A stretch of 64,000 nucleotides of DNA from contig LATX02000035.1 in NCBI GenBank assembly GCA_001466705.2, forward strand, positions 868,001 through 932,000, written 5' to 3'. Both the position numbers and the translations under genes were made by a program. Every line of letters begins with the position of its first letter. Position 1 is the first letter of the stretch. The DNA comes from Moniliophthora roreri. Taxonomy: Eukaryota; Basidiomycota; Agaricomycetes; Agaricales; Marasmiaceae. Below the pieces are notes generated by a model that ran no database searches, was not told where the DNA came from, and saw only the letters and a program-made list of their open reading frames with translations. This document shows positions 1-10,171 of the stretch, in pieces.

Positions 1-130
1 CAAGAGCTTTCACCGGACACAGAAAAGATGCGAAGAAGTTTCTACAAGAAGTATTGTTGTATATTGCTCTTAACCCCAAGATGTTCACCACAGACTGAAT
101 GAAGAAGCTCTTCCTTCTCTCTTACATGAC
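1..130 (+). repeat. gag fragment, exact repeat of 1815-1944, ending at a scaffold join
   Basis: These 130 bases match 1815-1944 base for base, inside the gag region of the retroelement described below, and stop at a single N. The simplest reading is that the contig to the left ends inside another copy of the same chromovirus, or in the same copy placed out of order. The fragment includes the TGA found at 1910-1912 in the main copy. Confidence 0.85.
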
Positions 131-131
131 N
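131..131. other. Scaffold join (single N)
   Basis: One ambiguous base separates a gag fragment from unrelated sequence. The two sides are not collinear in the retroelement, so the real gap size is unknown. Confidence 0.9.
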
Positions 132-241
132 AAGCTAGTCAGAGGCCTGTCCTCAAAGTCTTGTGTTATCAAGGCACCTTGCTAATGACCCTGCCCATTA
201 CTTTAATTGATGCTGCATTGTATAGCATGTAGTCAGTAGTC

Positions 242-381
242 ATCAGGATTTCCCTATAGCTACTTTTCCAGCTTTTTCCCCCCTTTTTAGGCCTTTTTAG
301 AGCAAAAAATAGCCAAAAGGCACTCTAAAACAGCAAAAAAGCTGGAAAAGTGGCAGGCAGGGTCCATGGGGAAATCCTGAC
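242..381. mobile_element. MITE-like inverted repeat
   Basis: The segment folds on itself. The outer arms are 243-254 (TCAGGATTTCCC) and its reverse complement at 369-380. An inner 16-base arm at 262-277 is exactly complementary to 336-351. The centre is A/T- and homopolymer-rich. It has no coding capacity, and no clear target duplication was seen. This fits a small non-autonomous DNA element, although a chance hairpin cannot be excluded. The rest of 132-771 holds no recognisable gene. Confidence 0.5.
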
Positions 382-771
382 AGAAAGGGGCTCTCACTGT
401 ATTCTGCACTTGGTATCCTATCCCACCTCCAGTCTTTGCATTAAGTCTCTTGTTTCACTCTTTAAGTAGAGTGTTTACACCTGATTCTGCCTTCCTAACC
501 TTAGTTGGATTAGTACCCTGTGTCTCATCTACTATCTATTGGTCTTCTCTTTATTCTCCCAGAGTCATGTAGCTCATCTATAAAGTTGTGTGCTCCATCT
601 CTGTTCTCAAGAAGTTCTATTTTGTGTGTAGTCATTGTCTCAACACCTGTACATATATTAGAAAGTCATCTCAACAACCCAGAGTACCTGCATACTGGGC
701 TCCAGAGTGTTGTGCAAGCATCAGAATGTTATAGCCCCATGAATTTGCAACCAACAGGTATTGAGACTTAG

Positions 772-1208
772 TGTTACATTTTCTTTACTCTGTTACTTAT
801 GCTTCCCCTTTGATCAGACACATACACCTTCCCAGCCCTCTTTTCTTGTATCTTCTATGCTTCTCTTTCCCTTGGACCTATTACACCTCCCCAGTACCCC
901 TTTTTCTATTCGAACGATGACTCATATTCTGACAGTGTCAGGTATCTATTACCACATCATTGTAGCTATCGGACATCTACATAATGTAGTTTACATGATT
1001 GGTTGTAACGTATTTAAGTACTCAAGCAAGGACTTGGAGTCCTTAGCTTGACCTGGTTAATTCTATACTTGTGTCACAGCCGACTGATTGAAGGACCTCT
1101 GAACTTCAACATCTATTGAACGAACTCCAACTTGAACTTGAGCTGCTTTCAAAGGGTTCTACCTTTTCTAAGTAGTTAGGTTGACGTTGCTGCGCAAGTA
1201 ACATAACA
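772..1208 (+). repeat. 5' LTR of Ty3/gypsy chromovirus
   Basis: This 437-bp repeat begins TGTTACATTTTC and ends GTAACATAACA. It matches 11603-12039, which has the same length. A TATA-like TATTTAAG lies at 1011-1018, and AGCTTGACCT, the proposed start of the transcript, lies about 30 bases downstream at 1045-1054. The five bases before it (CTTAG) resemble the five after the 3' LTR (CTTAT), giving a 4/5 target duplication. Most differences from the 3' LTR sit at CpG sites. Confidence 0.92.
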
Positions 1209-1210
1209 CA

Positions 1211-1220
1211 AGGTCAAGCT
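1211..1220 (+). promoter_or_regulatory. Self-priming primer-binding site
   Basis: AGGTCAAGCT lies two bases after the 5' LTR and is the exact reverse complement of AGCTTGACCT at 1045-1054, near the inferred transcript 5' end inside the LTR. There is no tRNA-like TGG start. This is the arrangement known for Tf1/sushi-type elements, where the RNA 5' end folds back to prime reverse transcription. The role is inferred from sequence complementarity and position. Confidence 0.7.
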
Positions 1221-1351
1221 ATTCAATTGCCAACCTATCCAGGTTCAGGCATCACTTAAAGGACAAGACGCCACCACAGACAGAATCCCAGGTAGAGAAA
1301 GACATCGCGGAAGCAGAAGAGCACTGGTGTGGATTACAAACCCAATCCATA

Positions 1352-2644
1352 TTGAATCCTGGTGGACGAGCTATCCTGCCACTGACCAGAGCATTCCACA
1401 GAGAACTAGTGACAGCCTCACCGTTGCCATCACCAATGAGTCAGCCACTAACAGAGACACTAAGAGAGCACCCCAAAACAAAGAGAATCTCGACCCCATT
1501 ATCCATTATGATTGGATCAGAGGAGATCAGATCCAAAGAGGAAGTGTTGCCTACTACACTGAAGAAGCCTGAATTGGATATATTGAATACCTCTTCGACC
1601 TTAGCAGAGGAATTAGACCCCTTCCAACGTCTCCTCCATGCACTGAAGAACAGCCCCCGATCAATGAAACAGCCTCAACTTGAAGAGATGGTGGAAGATA
1701 AGAAACCTTTGGGAAGCAGACCCAAGGATATCCCAGTAGCCAAAGAAGCCATAATCAGTGCTACAGTATCCATACAGGTAGTAGCGGCAGAGAAAGAAGT
1801 AAAGGCTACATTGCCAAGAGCTTTCACCGGACACAGAAAAGATGCGAAGAAGTTTCTACAAGAAGTATTGTTGTATATTGCTCTTAACCCCAAGATGTTC
1901 ACCACAGACTGAATGAAGAAGCTCTTCCTTCTCTCTTACATGACTGATAGACCAGGAGAATTCTGGAAAAACAACAAGACAGACCTTTTGCTTGCATTCG
2001 ATGCAGACGCAGAAAAGGTCTCATGGGGAGACTTTGTGGAGGACTTCAAAATGTCGTTCAAACCTCTCAACACAGCCCTGGAAGCTCAGCTGAAGCTCCA
2101 AGATTTGAAGATGAAGGAAAGAGCTGATAAATATATGTATCAGTTTTCATACCTAGCCAAACAGATGGGGTACAATGATGCTGCACAGATTGTAGCATTT
2201 AAATGAGGACTACCCAAAAGTCTAGTATTGAAGATTATGACATGACCCGAAGGGACTCCTACCAACATTAAGGATTGGATGAATGCTGCAATTCTCTTCG
2301 ACGAGAGTTACAAACAGGCCCAGGAGTATGGAAAGACATGGGACAAAGATAATGGAAGGAAACCACAACAAAGCTTCCAGAAGAAAGAGGAAGTCGCCAT
2401 TAAACAGATCTCGGAGATAGACCAAAAGGAGTACATGGCGAAGAGTCTCTGCTTCCAGTGTGGGAGAGGAGGTCATCAAGTAAGGGACTGCCTGGATGTT
2501 GTGAAAAGGAAAGAAAAGAAGAAGGAAGAACCAAGGAAGCTTTTGAAGGAGGAAAGGTTCACCAAGATCAGAGCCTTGGTCAATGACCAAATGGAGGAAG
2601 AAAAAAACATGCTGATTGACCTCATGGAACAAGAGGGTTTTTGA
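1352..2644 (+). pseudogene. gag: Retrotransposon Gag (broken)
   Basis: One frame runs from ATG 1352 to 2644 and encodes a capsid-like protein. It has a Pro/Ser-rich N terminus, a capsid core (FTGHRKDAKKFLQEVLLYI, then LFLLSYM and SWGDFVEDF), and a C-terminal CCHC zinc knuckle CFQCGRGGHQVRDC near 2455-2496. TGA codons interrupt the frame at 1910, 2204 and 2243. Each stands where the sequence reads naturally with Arg, so CGA to TGA is the likely change. After the zinc knuckle comes a Lys/Glu-rich tail and a stop at 2642. Pol resumes in another frame, so the original probably used a frameshift. The copy cannot make full-length Gag. Confidence 0.9.
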
Positions 2645-3105
2645 AGCAGCGGAGGAGGACAATGTCTCCACTGCCTGTAATCATTTCACACTTTGTACTA
2701 GCTAAAATAGACTGAAATTCTATGCATATTCCTCTCCGGTACAAGGTAGGAACCCAAACTATTGAAACACAAGCTCTACTAGACTCAGGAGCAGGAGGAC
2801 GATTTATCAGCACAACTCTGGCAAGAAGATTAGGGAAAAAGTGGATTCAGCTCCCAGAGAAAATCAAGGTATTCAATGTTGATGGGATGCCAAACAAGAC
2901 TGCATGGATCTCACACATAGTGGAATTCGAGTTTAAGATAGCAGATAAGGAGTTCAGAGAAAACTTCATGATATCAGGAATTGGAGAAGAAGACATGATC
3001 CTGGGGCTGCCATGGCTCTGCTATCATAACCCTCAAATTGACTGGGAAACTAGAGAAATAAAGTTCCTACCAAGGTGGAGATTGCAGATTAAGAAGTTCA
3101 CAGTA
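2641..3105 (+). pseudogene. pol: Pol: retroviral-type aspartic protease segment
   Basis: The frame opens just after gag and carries the protease active-site motif ALLDSGAGGRFIS at about 2770-2810. DMILGLPWLCYHNPQIDW follows at about 2992-3045 and matches the flap/ILG region of Ty3/gypsy proteases. A TGA at 2713-2715 interrupts the start (again at an expected Arg). The frame is cut at 3105/3106 by insertion of a non-coding element, after which pol continues at 4863. Confidence 0.88.
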
Positions 3106-4862
3106 ATATGTCTAACCTAGAAAAGACCCACTTTTATTCATTTTACACTACTTTTGAATTGGAACACTTTAATATGACACCAGATAATAGGTAATAAGGA
3201 CTAGAGTGAGCCCACTCTGCTAGTCATTGCCTTAGAGAAGCTATGGTACCTTGGAAAGTACAAAGAGCTATATGATACGCTATACAGAGGTGTCAAAGCT
3301 GTACTTCCTGACTTATCTATGTATCAGATCTAAGATGGATCACTTCTGAAACCTGTAGGGAACCTAACTATGGCCCAATGAATGCATTGGCTAGTTAACC
3401 AAGCTCTCAAAGTGCTATCAAGAGGATTTTAATTTCTACTTTACCTTTCTATGATATCTGCAAAGTGCAATCTGCAGTCAAACAGTACAGAGGTACTTAG
3501 AGGAGACATCAAAACAGAAAGATGACTTAGAACAGGAACGATCATAGAATGATCCTCCTCCAAAGTCAATATACAGATCAGAGTCAAAGCAGGTGATCTC
3601 TTAATAAAGAATTCACCGGTGGCTAAACAATATGTGATAACCTAACTAGGTATAAGGTCATCTCAGAATGATGGAACTCACTTCTGAAGGACATCTACTA
3701 CTTACAGACAGATACCACGAGACATACGAAGAATATCTAAACACATAAGAAGTCCTAAATAAGACCGAGTGTGCACTGTCAAAGGAGATAGGAACAGTAA
3801 CAGCATGTTCCGACCTTGGAAACTTTGGCATCTAGGCCTCTACTGATGTGAGGATACTGGAATGGGAAATGCTGTAAAGAGACAGGACGGATACAGCCAT
3901 CTGCTCATAGATACCCAACTTAGAAAAAAAGAGAAAATACAAATTATAGAGCCCAGAACACCTGGAAACATAGATACCTGCACAGATATGGTCAGATACC
4001 CTAGTGGCCAGACTCTGTGACATCTGAATATTCCCTCTTTTAGTATCTCCATCACTCATTTATCATTTCCTGAATTATCAGACATTATTTATTTTTCTGT
4101 AGATATATTCCTTGGACTGTATATAAGGACAGCTAGATATTCATACATGCTCAAGTAACTCTGCCCCCTCCAATTGTGAATACATGAAGAGTTTGTTTGG
4201 TGTATAAATTTGTGTGCCATTCCAGTTTTGCTTCCTCACTTCAGGCCCTGGAGATTGGTCCTGAGTGACTCCAGAGAGATAGACATCTGATAATGAACTT
4301 GCATTGTAAGAGATAAGAGTAACATCTTGAGTGTGTTGTCATGCTTTTCTAAGAGAAACTTTACACTAAGAAGGAGCCTTGGGCACTTGGAGTGTGGCCT
4401 GTGTGTGTATCAGGTTGTGACACACTTAGAGTATTAGCAAGGGGTGTGCCTGCACTGAACTCTTTGTAGAAATTGGTCTAGGACCTTTTCCAGTACACTG
4501 TGTGCTGTAGTTATCTTGAAGAAGTCTTGAACTCCATAGGGTCAGACTATATTGGCTATCGAGTCTTTGTATGGAACTGTAGCTCTTGTGTTTTGTGCTT
4601 TGTGCACCATGTTCTTGTGTGTGTATTTGTGTGTTTGGATATAAACTCTTTTTAAAAACCCATATATACGCCTCTGGAGGTGAACACTTTGAAGTAGATT
4701 GCTTCCATAAGAGAGAGAATCAACCTAGCTAAGGGTTTTGTTGGCATTCTAAGTGCAGTAACTCTGATCATGTTGATCCACACTTGCACAACAAACTGAG
4801 TTAGACTTTTTGGAGGTTATCTTTTGGGTAGCTTTCCACTAGTCTTATTCTTAGACAAATTA
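3106..4862. mobile_element. Non-autonomous insertion in pol, copy 1
   Basis: About 1.76 kb of non-coding sequence separates the protease from the RT. It starts ATATGTCTAACCTAG and ends TTAGACAAATTA. The same ends recur in the second copy at 8459-9479, so both limits are defined by comparison. It has no ORF of note. The ends show weak inverted similarity (TAATATGTC versus GACAAATTA). GT-rich and TATA-like stretches (near 4640-4660) could suit a solo LTR of another family. No target duplication is evident for this copy. Confidence 0.75.
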
Positions 4863-5546
4863 ATGGGCATACTCAATAGCACCCCTGAAGAAGTCTTGAT
4901 CAAAGCGAAAATCATGGCCTCCCAGGAGTTAGCACATCAACAACAGGAAGTTAAGAGAGAGATAGACGAGTTAATCCCCTCTTATCTTCAGGAATATCAA
5001 GATCGCTTTGAGAAGGGAAAATCAGAATGGTTTCCCCCTTCCAGGACCTATGATCATGCCATAGAACTGAAACCAGACTTTGTACCCTGGAATTGCAAAC
5101 TCTATCCTCTGAGCCCAGCCAAACAAAAAGAACAGGACAAGTTTCTGGAAGAAAATCTATGCAAAGGCTACATTCGAAAGTCGAAATCACTGATGGCTTC
5201 CCCCTTCTTCTTCATTGCAAAAAAAGAGAAAAGAGTGTTAAGGCCCACACAGGATTACCAGAAACTGAATAAGGGAACGGTGAAAAATGTGTATCCACTG
5301 CCTCTGATATTAGAGCTCCTCGACAAATTAAAAGGAGCAAACATCTTCACAAAACTAGATCTTCGAAATGGCTACAATAACATGAGAATCAAGGACAGGG
5401 ACCAATGGAAGGCTGCCTTTAAGACGAACTGAGGATTGTTTGAGCCTACAGTCATGTTCTTCAGATTAAGCAACTTGCCAGCAACGTTCCAAGCCTTTAT
5501 GAATGATATTCTCTCTGATTTCATCGATGAAGAGTGGTGTGTGGTC
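4863..5546 (+). pseudogene. pol: Pol: reverse transcriptase N-terminal part
   Basis: Pol resumes after the insertion ([16 protein letters not shown]). The linker and RT fingers/palm follow: [11 protein letters not shown], then [21 protein letters not shown] motifs and [15 protein letters not shown], the first catalytic Asp region of Ty3/gypsy RT. A TGA at 5430-5432 stands where Arg is expected (KTN-stop-GLFEP). The stretch ends at the N at 5547 in the middle of the YMDD region; the full version is at 6098-7400. Confidence 0.88.
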
Positions 5547-5547
5547 N
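5547..5547. other. Scaffold join (single N) flanked by a 1234-bp direct repeat
   Basis: Bases 4313-5546 left of the N are repeated to the right as 5548-6781 at a constant offset of 1235. I noticed one difference (T in ACTAAG near 4367, C in ACCAAG near 5602). A contig end that was not merged with its overlapping neighbour explains this. The true locus probably has one copy. Confidence 0.9.
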
Positions 5548-6097
5548 ATAAGAGTAACATCTTGAGTGTGTTGTCATGCTTTTCTAAGAGAAACTTTACA
5601 CCAAGAAGGAGCCTTGGGCACTTGGAGTGTGGCCTGTGTGTGTATCAGGTTGTGACACACTTAGAGTATTAGCAAGGGGTGTGCCTGCACTGAACTCTTT
5701 GTAGAAATTGGTCTAGGACCTTTTCCAGTACACTGTGTGCTGTAGTTATCTTGAAGAAGTCTTGAACTCCATAGGGTCAGACTATATTGGCTATCGAGTC
5801 TTTGTATGGAACTGTAGCTCTTGTGTTTTGTGCTTTGTGCACCATGTTCTTGTGTGTGTATTTGTGTGTTTGGATATAAACTCTTTTTAAAAACCCATAT
5901 ATACGCCTCTGGAGGTGAACACTTTGAAGTAGATTGCTTCCATAAGAGAGAGAATCAACCTAGCTAAGGGTTTTGTTGGCATTCTAAGTGCAGTAACTCT
6001 GATCATGTTGATCCACACTTGCACAACAAACTGAGTTAGACTTTTTGGAGGTTATCTTTTGGGTAGCTTTCCACTAGTCTTATTCTTAGACAAATTA
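5548..6097. repeat. Artefactual second copy of the 3' part of insertion copy 1
   Basis: This stretch repeats 4313-4862, the 3' third of the non-coding insertion, as part of the 1234-bp overlap across the N at 5547. It should not be counted as an independent element. Confidence 0.85.
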
Positions 6098-7700
6098 ATG
6101 GGCATACTCAATAGCACCCCTGAAGAAGTCTTGATCAAAGCGAAAATCATGGCCTCCCAGGAGTTAGCACATCAACAACAGGAAGTTAAGAGAGAGATAG
6201 ACGAGTTAATCCCCTCTTATCTTCAGGAATATCAAGATCGCTTTGAGAAGGGAAAATCAGAATGGTTTCCCCCTTCCAGGACCTATGATCATGCCATAGA
6301 ACTGAAACCAGACTTTGTACCCTGGAATTGCAAACTCTATCCTCTGAGCCCAGCCAAACAAAAAGAACAGGACAAGTTTCTGGAAGAAAATCTATGCAAA
6401 GGCTACATTCGAAAGTCGAAATCACTGATGGCTTCCCCCTTCTTCTTCATTGCAAAAAAAGAGAAAAGAGTGTTAAGGCCCACACAGGATTACCAGAAAC
6501 TGAATAAGGGAACGGTGAAAAATGTGTATCCACTGCCTCTGATATTAGAGCTCCTCGACAAATTAAAAGGAGCAAACATCTTCACAAAACTAGATCTTCG
6601 AAATGGCTACAATAACATGAGAATCAAGGACAGGGACCAATGGAAGGCTGCCTTTAAGACGAACTGAGGATTGTTTGAGCCTACAGTCATGTTCTTCAGA
6701 TTAAGCAACTTGCCAGCAACGTTCCAAGCCTTTATGAATGATATTCTCTCTGATTTCATCGATGAAGAGTGGTGTGTGGTCTATATGGATGACATCCTCC
6801 TCTTCTCCAAAGATCAGGCAGAACATCAGGAACAAACCGAAAGGCTAATGTGTTGAATCAGAAAGCATGACCTTTACTTCAAGCCTGAGAAGTGCGAATT
6901 TGATGTCACGGAAGTTGTATTTTTGGGAATGGCGATCCAACCAGGTTACATAGCGATGGATCCCATGAAACTAGCAGGAATAGCAGAATGGGAACCACTC
7001 AAGACAGTGAAAGGGGTATGTGCCTTTTTGGGGTTCGGGAACTTCTACCAGAAATTCATTGGGAAATATATGCAACTGGCTCAACTGCTTAACAATCTCA
7101 CAAAGAAATTGCAAAAATTCAAATGGATGACATTATGTCAAATCACCTTCAATCTTCTCAAGAAGAAATTCCTTTCAGAACCAGTACTCCTCATGCCTAA
7201 TACAGATAAACCCTTTATCATAGAAGCAGACACCTCTAAATGGGCCACAGGAGCAGTGCTTCATCAGCAAGGGACAGATGGTGAATGGCACCCATGTGGG
7301 TATCTATCAAAATCATTGTCACCAACGGAACGAAACTATGAAATCTACAATCAAGAACTGCTGGCCATAGTACAGGCTCTGATGGAATGGTGACACTATC
7401 TGATGGGAGGGAAATATAAGGTGGTAATCTTATCTGATCACAAGAACCTTATGTACTTTCACATGGCTCAGAAACTCAACAGAAGACAGGCCAGATGGAG
7501 TTTATTTCTATCAGAATTCAACCTCACTCTTGTTCATGTGCCAGGCAAATCACTCACCCAGGCAGATGCCTTGTCATGACGGAGCAATGAATGTGAAGAC
7601 AAAGATACAGATAACAAGAACGTGGTCCTTTTACTGGAACGACTCTTTGTGAGGGGGATCAACTTGGAAATGAAAAATGAAATCATGGAACGATTGGGCC
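6098..7700 (+). pseudogene. pol: Pol: reverse transcriptase and RNase H
   Basis: After the overlap the RT continues through its catalytic centre, with VVYMDDILLFSKD at about 6776-6814. The thumb and connection follow (FLGFGNFYQKFIGKY), then RNase H (FIIEADTSKWATGAVLHQQ near 7214-7270, SPTERNYEIYNQELLAIV). TGA codons at 6665, 6854, 7391 and 7577 interrupt one otherwise continuous frame, each at a plausible Arg. The sequence up to 6781 duplicates 4863-5546. The product would be non-functional. Confidence 0.9.
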
Positions 7701-8458
7701 CAGACGACTTCCACAAGTTGGCCTTGGAACAACTACTTCACCAAGGCATGCCACCAATCAAATCTGCGCTATCAGACTGGAGGATCGACAATGGACTGCT
7801 ATTCTTTAAAGGATGGATTTATATACCAAACAACATAGACCTCAGATGAAATGTTGTACAAACAGTACATGAAACTCCACGAGTAGGCCACCCGGGACAG
7901 TGGAATACACTGGAACAGGTTCAACAGGACTTTTGGTGGCCAGGAGTGGCTAAATTCGTCAAAAGCTTCGTAGACAGTTGTGTACCATGCCAGCAATCAA
8001 AAATCAACACACACCCAACAAAGACCCCAATTCAACCATTGCAACCATCATTGAACTCATTCCTCTTTTAGGTTTGCACAATGGATCTCATTATGGACCT
8101 GCCAGAATGTGACGGCATGGATTCTATTCTTGTCATAGTGGACCACTCCTCTACGAAGGGGGTAATTTTTACACCATGCACAAAGAAGTTGGATGCCATG
8201 AAAATAGTGGAATTGCTAATTCAACATGTGTACAGACGCTTTGGACTTCCAGATCACATTATATCTGACAGAGACCCCAGATTTGCAGCAGAAGTATTCC
8301 AAGAGATGGGAAGACAGTTGTCTATCAAACATTTGATGAGCACTGCATTTCATCCACAGACAGACAGGGAAACCGAATGGGTCAACCAGGAAATTGAAGT
8401 CTACCTTTGCATTTTCTGCTCGAAAGAACAGACAAAATGGAACAAATACCTCCCATTA
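7701..8458 (+). pseudogene. pol: Pol: integrase zinc-binding and catalytic core
   Basis: An HHCC zinc-binding domain is visible (HETPRVGHPGQ ... CVPCQQSK, about 7868-7998). The DDE core follows: MDLIMDLPECDG near 8081, FGLPDHIISDRDPRF near 8240-8283, and AFHPQTDRETEWVNQEIEVY with the final Glu near 8347-8400. A TGA at 7847 and a TAG at 8069 interrupt it. The core is cut at 8458 by a second insertion and resumes at 9480 (PLAEFMHNN). Confidence 0.88.
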
Positions 8459-9479
8459 ATATGTCGAACCTAGAAAAGACCCACTTTTATTCATTTTACA
8501 CTATTTTTGAATCGGAACACTTTAATATGACACAAGATAATGGGTAATAAGGACTAGAGTGAGCCCAGTCTGCTAGTCATTGCCTTAGAGAAGCGGTGGT
8601 ACCTTAGAAAGTATGAAGAGCTATATGATATGCTATACAGAGGTGTCTAAGCTGTACTTTCTAACCTATCTAAGTATCAGATCCAAAGCGGATCACTCCC
8701 AAAACCTGTAGGGAATCTAACTATGGCCCAATGAATGCATTGGCTAGTTNGACAGTTAGATATTTGTACATACTCAAGTAACTCTGCCCCCTCTGATTGT
8801 GAATACATGATGAGTTTGTTTGGTGTATAAATTTGTGTGCCATTCCAGTCTTGCTTCCTTACTACAGGCTCTGGAGATTGGTCCTGAGTGACTCTAGAGA
8901 GATAGAAATCTGATAACGAACTTGCGTCATAAGAGATAAGAGTAACATCTTGAGTGCATTATAGCACTTTTCTAAGAGAAACTTTACACCAAGAAGGAGC
9001 CTTGGGCACTTGGAGTGTGGCCTGTGTGTGTATCAGGTTGTGACACACTTAGAGTCTTAGCAAGGGGTGTGCCTGCACTGAACTCTTTGTAGAAATTGGT
9101 CTAGGACCTTTTCCAGTACACTGTGTGCTGTAGTTATCTTGAAGAAGTCTTGAACTCCATAGGGTCAGACTATATCAGCTATTGAGTCTTTGTATGAGAC
9201 TGTAGCTCTTGTGTTTGTGCTTTGTGCACCGTGTTCTTTGTGTTTTGTGTGTGTGTTTGTGATATAAAACATTTTAAAACCATATATACTCCTCTGGAGG
9301 TGAACACTTTGAAGTAGAACACTTCAATAAGAGAGAATCAACCTAGCTAAGAGTTTTGTTGGCATTCTAAGTGCGGTAACTCTGATCACGTCGATCCACA
9401 CTTGCACAACAAACTGAGTTAGACTTTTGGAGGTTATCTTTTTGGGTAGTTTTCCACTAGTCTTATCTTAGACAAATTA
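8459..9479. mobile_element. Non-autonomous insertion in integrase, copy 2 (gapped)
   Basis: This has the same ends as the copy at 3106-4862 and high similarity throughout. It sits between two copies of CCATTA (8453-8458 and 9480-9485), a 6-base target duplication or 5 bases plus a chance match. Removing it rejoins the integrase frame. It contains an N at 8750 where about 730 bp present in copy 1 (roughly 3395-4125) are missing, so the true length is probably near 1.75 kb. Confidence 0.8.
8750..8750. other. Scaffold join (single N) inside insertion copy 2
   Basis: The left side aligns to about 3394 and the right side to about 4126 of copy 1. One N therefore hides roughly 730 bp, if the two copies were of equal length. 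Confidence 0.8.
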
Positions 9480-10167
9480 CCATTAGCTGAGTTCATGCAC
9501 AACAACTGAACTCATTCAGTACTCAAGAAATCCCCCTTCTTCATGATAATGGGATATCACCCAAGAGCCTTCCCAACAGTGTTCGAACGAACTAGCATTC
9601 CATCAGTAGAAGAACAACTTCAAGAGCTAAAGAAAGTCAGGGAAGAAACTGTCAGCCTGCTAGAGCTTGCACAACAGCAGATGATATGACGAGAAAAACA
9701 GAAGTTAGAAACATTTGACGTAGGACAGAAGGTATGGCTGAAAGGGAAGAACCTGATCATAGGGTATCTGACCAAGAAACTAGCTCCGAAACAGGAAGGG
9801 CCATTCAAGATCCTCAAAGTTCTAGGGCCTGTTATGTATCAATTGGACCTACCACATCAGTGGAAAATCCACCCCATTTTCCATGCAGCTCTTCTTATGC
9901 CATTTAAGGAAACAGAGGCTCATGGGCCTAGCTTCACAGAACCACCCCCAGATCTGATAGAAGGGTTCAAAGAATATGAAGTGGAAGCAATTATCAGACA
10001 TAGACCCAAGAAACGACCCTGAGAATTTCTGGTGTCATACACAGGTTACGACTCATCTCATAATCAGTGGATCAAGACAGAAGGAATAGACAACTGTTTG
10101 GATCTCTATAAGGATTATATAAAGAGGCACAAACTGAACCCAAAGAAACCCATCCCCACTGTTGTCT
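9480..10167 (+). pseudogene. pol: Pol: integrase C-terminal domain with chromodomain
   Basis: The integrase continues with DVGQKVWLKGKNL and LAPKQEGPFKILKVLGPVMY, the GPY/F module. WKIHPIFHAALLMPF follows, then a chromodomain (YEVEAIIRHRPKK ... FLVSYTGYDSSHNQWIK, about 9976-10082). TGA codons occur at 9687 and 10020, again at likely Arg positions. The frame ends at a TAA near 10165. The chromodomain places the element among the chromoviruses, whose integrase tail is known to steer insertion toward particular chromatin. Confidence 0.88.
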
Positions 10168-10171
10168 AAAC

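Noticed and set aside
4313..6781. Real tandem duplication of RT and the inserted element
   Set aside because: The repeat abuts a single N exactly and spans an insertion junction; contig overlap is simpler.
1352..10022. TGA recoding (readthrough or an altered genetic code) instead of mutation
   Set aside because: All host genes in the window use TGA as a normal stop (for example MFS-adjacent genes, aconitase, P450 copy 2), and the LTR differences show the same CpG decay outside coding sequence.
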